Source: Udeniomyces pyricola
Lineage: Eukaryota > Basidiomycota > Tremellomycetes > Cystofilobasidiales > Mrakiaceae
Assembly (NCBI GenBank): GCA_039545295.1
Contig: BCIK01000010.1
Span: forward strand, 724,160 to 788,159
DNA length: 64,000 nt
Direction: 5' to 3'
This document shows, one piece after another, positions 56,871 to 64,000 of the stretch (position 1 is its first letter; every line of letters begins with the position of its first letter). The position numbers and the translations under genes were made by a program. The notes below the pieces were generated by a model, which saw nothing but the letters and a program-made list of their open reading frames with translations, had not been told where the DNA came from and ran no database searches.

Positions 56871-57426
56871 GAGTTTAAAATAATCGATAAGACAGACTAA
56901 GACTATGGTTGATGATAGATAGACTATTTGTTACAGAATGAATTGGAATTGAACCAGTTTCACAAAGCTTTGGAGGTCCGTAGCTTACCGTTTGCCCTTC
57001 TTTCTTGCTCCAGCTGAGAGCCCTTACTTCTCAGGACAAAGGATGAGCAATTCAGCATTAATGAGTCTGAGGACTGTTAAATGATCTATTTCTATTCGAA
57101 ACAACAAGTCTACCTATCCCTCTCCCCCCACGAAATGAGGGAACAACTGGCGACTTATTCATAATTTTGAGGGCATGCGAAGCCGATCACTTTCTAAAGG
57201 GGTAGCGAATACAAAACCCCAAGTCTACCAATTCCCCTCTCCCCGCCGGATTTAATGATAAAGTACAGACAATACATCACTGTTCGATAAGCCAGCCAGA
57301 CTAAATCAAGATCCAAATCTAGAGAAAGGATTAAATAGGTAACCACAAATTTCGTAGTAAAAAACTGACCCTTATATGATCAGAAAGATTATCGTACCAA
57401 TATCAAGTACAGGTGCATAAAGATAT

Positions 57427-57666
57427 TCACCAGTGTCTGCTAAAAGAGATGTGAAGGATATCTCTAGGACAAGAACTAAAAAAAATACTTTCTTTATGAA
57501 ATTCAAGAGCGATAGGCTGATGCGTCTGACCTACTATTGGCCTAAACCCACATCCACATGAATCCAATTTTTCTTGTTTGAGTCTTGCTGGGGTAATCCC
57601 TCGGGCTAAACCCGACAGAACTGGTCCTAATAACTTACAAATTGACACATAAGATAACGCCAACAT
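57427..57666 (-). pseudogene. nad3-like fragment in NUMT
   Basis: The frame contains RLKQEKLDSCGCGFRPIVGQ followed by THQPIALEF. NADH dehydrogenase subunit 3 has KxxxYECGFxPxGxxxxPFxIxF at this place. The invariant Tyr-Glu of YECGF is changed here. The identification is moderate. Confidence 0.5.
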
Positions 57667-58093
57667 TATAGTCTGTGTGGTATTTCCTCAAAGCCCAGTC
57701 CCCCACCAAGTCTACCTATCCCTCTCCCCCTTTTTCCACCATAAAGATGCTTTTATGATGTAAACGACATTGCTCGAGCTGTAAGCAGACGACTCAATAA
57801 TCGGGTAAGAAAAAAGATCTGCCAAACCTCTGGTCAAAAGCAAACTCGTACAAAATAACTCTGTTTTCGAAAAACCTTGAATTACAATGAGTTTTATAAG
57901 AAAACCCCCAAACGTGGGTTAGCCAACAAGAATCAGAATCCTTAAGAAGGCAAAAATCGCAAATCTTCTTGATTGGAAGGATATACTCTGTATATCTCGA
58001 AGTTAAAGAGTTTTGATTGTCATACAAACGAGGACAATTCTTCGTTTACAAGAAGATAGCTCCCTACATGACACATGCTAACTGCTTCATCAG

Positions 58094-58646
58094 TATTACG
58101 AGCTGGAGGTGGGAGTGAGCTGCGGAAGGGGAATCGGGGTATAAGGATCGAGGAAGAAGTCAGGTGCTTATCACGTAGAGAGACAAGAGTGGGCTCAGGG
58201 TAGAACGAGGATGGGACAAGGGCAGATCGAGGATAGTTCACGGGGAGACTCAGGAGTGGTTCGAGGATAGTTTCGGGAAGCAAGAGGTCATTCGAGATAG
58301 AGAACAAAAGAGTACGAAGTCGTATGAGATTTTATAGCACAGGAAAAGGATACGGGTCAAGGTATTGGACTAGAGTGAGATAAGGTGGGATCAGGCCAGA
58401 GTCAGGAACTCTGGCGGTAAAGATGANAATGGATCTAAAGGTACACGGGGCGGAAGGAAGATGTGGGGCTAGAGCAAATGTAAAGGAGTGTGGACCGAGA
58501 AGCCAAGAGATAAGACGCGAGCGAAAGCGAAAGGAAAGTCAAATGGAGCGAGGACAAAAGGAAAGTGAACCGAGCAAAGCGCAGCCAAGCTCGGGCCGAT
58601 AGTACGGAACGACTCAGATCTAATCGCCGGACCACGATCCGTAACA
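58094..58646. repeat. Solo LTR inserted in the NUMT
   Basis: It runs from TATTACGAGC (TGTTACGAGC with one change) to CGTAACA and is flanked on both sides by the 5-bp target duplication ATCAG (58089-58093 and 58647-58651). It is the same family as 61205-61718, to which it is almost identical over the last 330 bp, including an ambiguous N (58427). About 40 bp are extra relative to that copy. No internal element sequence is present, so it is a solo LTR left by recombination. Confidence 0.88.
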
Positions 58647-58651
58647 ATCAG

Positions 58652-59072
58652 TCAACACTAACAGAACAAAGACTTGATTACAAGTACCTTTGAGAACCTG
58701 CAAAGTCTTGAGAGTCCTGATTCTTACCCCTCCCACTATTCTTCCGGCAAGAAAACGTAAAAAAAAATCCGATTTTTGTAGAGAGGAGATCCAACTAATG
58801 GACCGTAGACAAGCGGAACTCAGAGATGAAGAGGCCTGATATTTATCTTGATTGCCAACTCTCTCAAAGTCTACTTATCTTCCAACTCCCCTAGCAAGAT
58901 AATTAAGACTAAGTTCTGACATAACCGAAAGTCTACCGACATCAATCCCTCAACCCCAATGAAATGAAAAAAAGCTTCCTGACTAAAATCAGGACTGAAG
59001 GCAACCAAGAGATACAAAGTATAGGACTGCATCTCTATACAATTACAACCAATACTCTAACTCTCAGAGAAG
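58652..59072. other. NUMT section between solo LTR and cox1
   Basis: AT-rich, with two weak copies of the intergenic motif (58865 and 58929). No gene recognised. Confidence 0.4.
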
Positions 59073-59830
59073 TTAGTCGATAAGTTCGAAGGGGCCACAT
59101 GAACCGAACAACCAAAATAAGTATTGACATAGGATCACGTCGCCCCCTCCCGCGGGGTCATAAGAACCTATACTGAGATTACATTCAGTTAAACGTTTTA
59201 AAACTCCTCCCGCAAGAGCTAGTAGAGACAGTGATAAAAGGACTGCGGTTACAAAAATTGCCCATGTAGATAAAGGCACCTTACGTAAAGCAACGCCGGG
59301 CACGCGCATACTTAGAAACGTGACGATGAAATTTATTACCTCCAAAGTACTCGAGATACCCGCCAAATGTAAGGCAAAAAAGCCTAGTCTCCTGAATAAC
59401 TTTGTAGCGTTCTCAAAAGCGGATACAAGGTTTTCCCTAAGCCCGCACCTCGTCCTACTAAAAAGACTCCTTACTCCTGAAAAGCGATATCGAGGAAGGA
59501 ACAAAAAGTCAACACTTGATGTTGTTAGGCCAAGGAAATGCCATGTCTACCGCTCCAACTTGAACGGGGAGTATATAGTTTCCAAGCCATCCCACAAGCA
59601 CGAGCATAACTATATAGAAATGATGAGAATATTATGTGCCGAATTAACAACGCTATATAGCTGCAGATCTGAGGTGGATGGTTGAAATCTAGGTCTTGCT
59701 GCATCGCAACGAATCGTTATCGAGAAAGTCGCTCCAACTCTTCCTCTATGTGATCCAAAAGCTAGATAAGGTGTCCCAATATCTTTGGCATTTGTCCAAA
59801 GTAGCCAACGCGTAGCGAAAATTAACATCT
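59073..59830 (-). pseudogene. cox1 N-terminal half in NUMT
   Basis: Minus-strand pieces in order: TNAKDIGTPYLAFGSHRGRV with GATFSITIR (59.74-59.81 kb), LQLYSVVNSAHNILIIS, VDMAFPWPNNIK (59.52 kb), AGLGKTLYPL, then LHLAGISSTLEVINFIVTFL, WAIFVTAVLLSLSLLALAGG and DPAGGGDVILCQYLFWLFG. These match cytochrome oxidase subunit 1 helices I-VI. At least two frameshifts lie between 59.3 and 59.5 kb. The HPEVY copper-ligand segment after FWLFG is replaced. TGA 59509-59511 stands at a conserved Trp, as in the mitochondrial code. No intron splits the first half. Confidence 0.88.
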
Positions 59831-60760
59831 TTTTTGTGTAACACTACTTTTAATTCTTGTTTTGGCTTACAGAACTGAAGCCTTGATTGAGATTGATGTG
59901 AACTTCGGATTGATGACTCAACAATAGTCTTGCGAAAAGAGTAATGATAAAAACGATTGCTACTCCTAAGAGCCTCCAAGAAAAATTCTCACACAAGGTT
60001 CTCGAAAGCGTGAAGAGTTGACAGAACTCAATTGAACTTAAGTTTGGATTTTCTCAATGAGAAAAACAATCAAAGTAATTACGACTTCTTGAAAAGAACC
60101 CTGCAATAAGTCCTCTCATTCATTTCGAAGGAACTGCGGGATCTTTCAAACTGAATGCTCTCAGATCTGGAAGCATGATCACAGGAAGAGATGTAGTTGC
60201 GATCTCCCCCTCATGGACAAGGACGTAAGAAATCCAATCAAGGATGAACCTCTAGAAATAAACAAGCAAAAAAATGATATCCCTACGATTACATGAAACC
60301 CATATGTACCCGTTGAGATTCAAAAAGCAGATTCGTAAACCTGATTTGCCATGGTGAGATTAGCATCTGGAATTCAAGAGCTTGAAGATACGAGAAAGCC
60401 GGGCCGCAAATCAAGGTAACAAACATCCTCAGATAAGATTCGCTGGAATGTTTGCATCGAGCCTATGATGGGCCCAGGTAAGCACTCTGCCTTTTCTCAA
60501 AAGAACCAATGTGCTGAGTGTAGAGAGTTCATGTGCATCGAGCGTCCTGTTAATACAAGGAGGACAGGCTCTCTTGAATCTGGAAATCTATGCAAGCGCA
60601 CTATGAATTTAGACCGACAAAAAAAGGGCAAAAAACTGGGAGCTCAGTGACGATTGACCATCACATTCCGAAGGCCATTCCTCGTGTTATGTCTTCTGTG
60701 TGATCCCCAATCATCCTTCCTTCGACACTGGCATCTCGAAATCATAGAAATAGAACAACA
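59831..60760. other. Right part of the NUMT, unassigned
   Basis: AT-rich up to about 60480 with frames broken by stops. From 60480 to 60760 composition becomes more balanced. No gene identified. The junction between mitochondrial DNA and the copia element lies somewhere before 60761. Confidence 0.4.
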
Positions 60761-61030
60761 TGTTAGGAATAGGGTACGCCGAGGTGGCTGTGTAGGATGA
60801 AGGGTGGAAGCCGGTGGAATCTTCTGATTTGAAATGGGCACAGCCACATGGAACTTCCTTTCTTTTCTTTCCTTCTTTTCTCGTAGAACATTCGACAACC
60901 TTCCATAGCACTTCTCCTTAGCTATTTAAGCGTTCTTTTCTGTACTGCTAGCTACCATCTATTCAATTAAAGTTCCCACATTGCTCCACATCGCAAGTCC
61001 AGCTAATAGCAAGTCCAGCTAATCCTAACA
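60761..61030 (+). repeat. Copia 5' LTR (element A)
   Basis: A 270-bp LTR bounded by TGTTAGGAAT and AATCCTAACA (inverted ends TGTTAGG/CCTAACA). It is followed directly by CGTTATCAGCACC, a likely primer-binding site, and by gag 55 bp later. It contains a duplicated AGCAAGTCCAGCTAAT near its end. It is nearly identical, in reverse, to 62480-62750. Confidence 0.88.
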
Positions 61031-61043
61031 CGTTATCAGCACC
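61031..61043 (+). promoter_or_regulatory. Putative primer-binding site
   Basis: CGTTATCAGCACC abuts the LTR end, where reverse transcription of LTR elements is primed. The priming tRNA is not identified. Confidence 0.5.
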
Positions 61044-61085
61044 ACCCGCCACATTCCTCTCGCCACAGTACACACTCCTTCCACA

Positions 61086-62506
61086 ATGTCTTCATCGGTT
61101 GACAAGTCCCTCTTCAGGATCGACCAGCTTAACGAGCGCAACTACGCCACATGGGCCATCCGAGTCCAGATCGCCCTGTCAGAGGCAGGATGCAAGAAGA
61201 TCATTGTTACGAGCTAGAGGGTGGAGGGAGTTGTGGAAGGTGAATCGAGGTACGAGGATCGAGGGAGAAGTCAGGTGCTTATCAAGTAAGAGGGCAGATC
61301 GAGGATGGTTCACGGGGAGACTCAGGAGTGGTTCGAGGATAGTTTCGGGAAGCAAGAGGTCATTCGAGATAGAGAACAAAAGAGTACGAAGTCGTATGAG
61401 ACTTTATAGCACAGGAAAAGGATACGGGTCAAGGTATTGGACTAGAGTGAGATAAGGTGGGATCAGGCCAGAGTCAGGAACTCTGGCGGTAAAGATGANA
61501 ATGGATCTAAAGGTACACGGGGCGGAAGGAAGATGTGGGGCTAGAGCAAATGTAAAGGAGTGTGGACCGAGAAGCCAAGAGATAAGACGCGAGCGAAAGC
61601 GAAAGGAAAGTCAAATGGAGCGAGGACAAAAGGAAAGTGAACCGAGCAAAGCGCAGCCAAGCTCGGGCCGATAGTACGGAACGACTCAGATCTAATCGCC
61701 GGACCACGATCCGTAACAATCATTCTCGGACAGGAGCTACGCCCCGAGGCCGCCACCGACGACGCCAACAGGGAAGCGATCGAGGACTGGGACAAGCGAA
61801 ACGAGTTCGCCCTCCATCGGATCCAGATGAGCGTGTCGGACAAGGAGCTCATTGCGATCCAGGACGCCACATTAGCCCACGACGCCTGGGAACGGATCAA
61901 GCGATCGCACAAGGTCGAAGGCGCTCCAGGGAAGCTTATGCTTCTGAACCGTCCAACCGACCTACGTATGGAAGAGGGATTGTCAGCACAGGAGTACGTC
62001 AACAGGTTCGACAGCCTCGTCGTCGACTGCGCCACACTCGGACTCGGTCTCGACAAGACGCCGGAACTGCTCGCCCTCTTCTTCCTTCGGGGACTACCAA
62101 AGTCGCTCGAAACGTTCGCACAGTACCTCACCCTCTCCCACACCGAGGACAACGGAATTCGCCTTACCCCTCGATATGTCACTACCTCTCTTATCAATCA
62201 CATCCGTACCCAATCTTCTCGGGCCGACAGTCAATCGGGCGAGGACGCCGCTCTGCGCGTCGACAAGGCAACAGCGAAATGCCACGGGTGCGGCAAAAAG
62301 GGACACTTCAAGTCGGAGTGCCGCAAAGCGAAGCGGGAGGAAGCGGGACAGGCGGCCTCAAGCCGAAGAAGCGGAAGAGACCCGAGGCATGAAGCGAACA
62401 AGGCTGCGACAGCCAAAGGGACCGACTGGGGCCTCTCTGTCTCGAACGGCACAGATAGCGAGTCGGACGACGACGAGGCTGTTAGGATTAGCTGGACTTG
62501 CTATTA
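61086..62506 (+). pseudogene. Copia gag, interrupted by a solo LTR
   Basis: ATG 61086 opens a copia gag: FRIDQLNERNYATWAIRVQI (LxxxNYxxWxxxM-type opening). After 38 codons a 514-bp solo LTR interrupts the frame. It resumes at 61724 with LGQELRPEAATDDANREAIE and continues through LIAIQDATLAHDAWERIKRS, MEEGLSAQEYVNRFDSLVVD and LALFFLRGLPKSLETFAQYL. The zinc knuckle is CHGCGKKGHFKSEC (about 62.28 kb). An acidic tail follows. Its last codons run into the inverted LTR starting at 62480, so protease and later domains are absent here. Without the insertion the gag part would be open. Confidence 0.85.
61205..61718. repeat. Solo LTR inserted in copia gag
   Basis: 514 bp from TGTTACGAGC to CGTAACA, with a 5-bp target duplication ATCAT at 61200-61204 and 61719-61723. 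Removing the LTR and one copy restores the gag frame. It carries an ambiguous base N at 61499. Same family as 58094-58646 and as the gypsy LTR at 50798. Confidence 0.93.
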
Positions 62507-62750
62507 GCTGGACTTGCGATGTAGAGCAATGTGGGAACTTGAATTGAATAGATGGTAGCTAGCAGTACAGAAAAGAACGCTTAAATAGCTAAGGAGAAGT
62601 GCTATGGAAGGTTGTCGAATGTTCTACGAGAAAAGAAGGAAAGAAAAGAAAGGAAGTTCCATGTGGCTGTGCCAATTTCAGATCAGAAAGGCTCGACCGG
62701 CTTCCACCCTTTATCCTACACTGCCACCTCGGCGTACCCTATTCCTAACA
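62480..62750 (-). repeat. Copia 3' LTR of element B, inverted relative to element A
   Basis: 271 bp, reverse complement of the 60761-61030 LTR (starts TGTTAGGATTAGC, ends TTCCTAACA on the plus strand). In minus orientation it follows the end of pol. The purine-rich AGAGGGAGTGTCAGGAA immediately before it is a plausible polypurine tract. Confidence 0.87.
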
Positions 62751-64000
62751 TTCCTGACACTCCCTCTTGCCGAGGCTGGCGGAGTCGTGCTTTCTCTCGA
62801 CACCTGATGCACTCCTGAAACGCTCAAACTTCTCCCATCCAAGAGCCTTCGTCAGGAGGTCGGCCGTCATGTTGACCGTTGGGCACCAGACAAGGGAGAT
62901 GATCTTGGCCTGAAGCAGCTCGCGACCGTACTTGTATGCGACGTCAATGTGCTTGGTACGCTCGGAGTGTGTGCCGTTCTTGGTTGATTCGATGGCGCCT
63001 TGGTTGTCGATGTGTACCGGAACGATCGAGCTTGGCTGGCCGATCTGCTTGAGAAGCTTGAGGATCCAGAGAACGTTTTGGCATCCTTGAGATAGTGCGA
63101 TGTACTCAGCTTCAAGTGAGGAGCGACTGATGGCCTTCTGTCGTCGACTTGCCCACAGGATTGGGCTCCCTCTGAACTTGACAAGGAAGCCTGATGTCGA
63201 TCGTCGGGTGTCTGTGTCGCCGGCGTAGTCGGCGTCGGTCCATACTTCGAGAGTTGGTGCATCTTGGTGACCTCCGAGAACGATTCCGAAATCGATAGTC
63301 CCAGCAAGGTACCGAAAGATACGTTTGACTGCGGCCCAATGGATAGCACGTGGGTCTGAGCTGTAGCGACTGATGACACCGACAGGATAGGCGAGGTCCG
63401 GACGGGTTGAGATCATGAGGTACATCAGTGATCCGACAGCCTGGAGGTATTGACTCTGGTCGGCTCCTCGAAGTTCGGCGTCGGTATGGGTGTTATTGTC
63501 GATGATGAGTGACTTGTGTTCGTCCATTGGAGTCCTTGCCGGCTTGACGTTCGCCATGTCGAAGCGTTCGAGAATGTCGCGGGAGTATCGGGATTGGGAA
63601 AGGCGAATTGTTCGGCGCGCTCGGTCTCTCTTGACTTCCATCCCAAGCAGCATCCCCGTGTCCATGTTGCCCCTGTCGTCGATGACGAACTCACTCCTGA
63701 TCTTCTCGATCACCTCGTCGACATCTTGCTTCGCGCCTGCCACCACGACATCGTCAACATACTGGAGAAGGAGTCGGCGACGGCCGTCCTTCCATCCAAC
63801 GTAGAGACAGCTGTCTGCCTCGATAGCTTCGAGCTCGATCGTCTCGAAGAACTCGCCGGACCTGTCGTAGAAGGCAAGGGGTGACTAGCGCAGTCCGTAG
63901 ACGGCCTTGAGAAGGTGAGCAACGAGTTTCTTTCCTTCGAGACCCGACTGTTCGTATCCGGTAGGCTGATCCATGTAGACGGTTTCGACGAGCTTGGCGG
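62745..64000 (-). pseudogene. Copia reverse transcriptase/RNase H, one amber codon, partial
   Basis: The frame enters from the right edge with YMDQPTGYEQSGLEGKKLVA and LLKAVYGLR, then hits TAG at 63885-63887 where the family has Gln or Lys (YGLxQxPxxW). It continues without further breaks: LYVGWKDG, the RT active site YVDDVVVAG (about 63.73-63.76 kb), GNMDTGMLLGMEVKRD, LQAVGSLMYLMISTRPDLAY, then RNase H motifs WTDADYAGDTDTRRSTSGF, RSSLEAEYIALSQG, HIDNQGAIES, RTKHIDVAYKYGRELL and MTADLLTKAL. It ends at 62745 overlapping the LTR edge. One nonsense codon and otherwise open: recently inactivated, or an assembly error at one base. Confidence 0.88.

Larger units (their letters stand above)
53165..60740. 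other. NUMT: nuclear copy of mitochondrial DNA, about 7.5 kb
   Basis: AT-rich DNA carrying remnants of many mitochondrial genes, all on the minus strand: tRNAs, small-subunit rRNA, atp9, cox1 and nad-like pieces, each listed separately. The coding copies have frameshifts and replaced catalytic or conserved residues, and cox1 keeps a TGA at a Trp position, a mitochondrial-code trait. Left edge: the copia linker ends near 53163. Right edge: before the copia LTR at 60761; the last few hundred bases are not identified. A solo LTR (58094-58646) interrupts it. Edges are approximate. Confidence 0.8.

Noticed and set aside
56934..57010. Possible tRNA-Trp(CCA) copy, minus strand
   Set aside because: The T arm and a CTCCAAA loop are visible but the anticodon stem pairs poorly, so I did not call a tRNA gene.
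53804..57730. Regularly recurring motif considered as a CRISPR-like array
   Set aside because: Spacing is irregular (from 115 bp to 1.9 kb), units sit between mitochondrial genes, and no cas genes exist in this fungal context.
53165..60740. Interpretation as contaminating or misjoined mitochondrial contig
   Set aside because: Coding copies are frameshifted and have lost conserved residues, and a nuclear LTR with target duplication sits inside. A resident mitochondrial genome would have intact genes. Still needs read support.

Overview
The window is nuclear DNA of a fungus, most likely a basidiomycete. The evidence is the fungus-specific translation factor eEF3, an isoprenylcysteine methyltransferase, a CUL4-type cullin, a Pex30-type dysferlin-domain peroxin, a xylitol-dehydrogenase-type enzyme, and genes cut by many short GT-AG introns. 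I cannot place it below phylum level. Intergenic spacers are AT-rich with TA/TATATGTA microsatellites. Splice borders are read by eye, so gene spans are firmer than individual exon edges.

Positions 1-44,450 are a dense, ordinary gene block. In order: the 3' end of an unknown gene (+), STE14 methyltransferase (+), an unrecognised protein (-), mitochondrial intermediate peptidase OCT1 (-), PHO88/SND3 (+), a membrane-anchored O-fucosyltransferase-like protein (-), CUL4 (-), an OTU-domain deubiquitinase (-), EMC3 (-), SUMO (+), eEF3 (+), enoyl-CoA reductase TSC13 (+), a dysferlin-domain peroxin (+), a xylitol/sorbitol-type dehydrogenase (-) and QCR2 (-). These are housekeeping genes with no operon logic. 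Several concern ER membrane biology (EMC3, SND3, TSC13, STE14, peroxin) and ubiquitin/SUMO (CUL4, OTU, SUMO), but I see no evidence that they form a system.

Positions 44,450-64,000 hold no intact host gene. At 46.5-47.3 kb lie decayed Ty3/gypsy fragments. At 48.8-53.16 kb there is a mosaic of gypsy and copia pieces in both orientations. From about 53.16 to 60.7 kb there is a large nuclear copy of mitochondrial DNA (NUMT), all readable genes on the minus strand: tRNA-Glu, tRNA-Asn, an nad5-like piece, a tRNA with anticodon TAT, tRNA-Leu(UAA), tRNA-Leu(CAA), small-subunit rRNA, tRNA-Val, atp9, an nad3-like piece and cox1. It contains frameshifts, lost conserved residues and a UGA codon at a Trp position. 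A purine/pyrimidine-skewed motif recurs between its genes. A solo LTR with a 5-bp target duplication has landed inside it.

From 60.76 kb a copia element (LTR, putative primer site, gag) begins. Its gag is interrupted by a second solo LTR of the same family as the one in the NUMT. It is then met by a second copia element in opposite orientation (LTR, RNase H, reverse transcriptase with an in-frame amber) that runs off the right edge. The most interesting content is this layered history of organelle DNA transfer and retrotransposition. I found no convincing new biochemical system.
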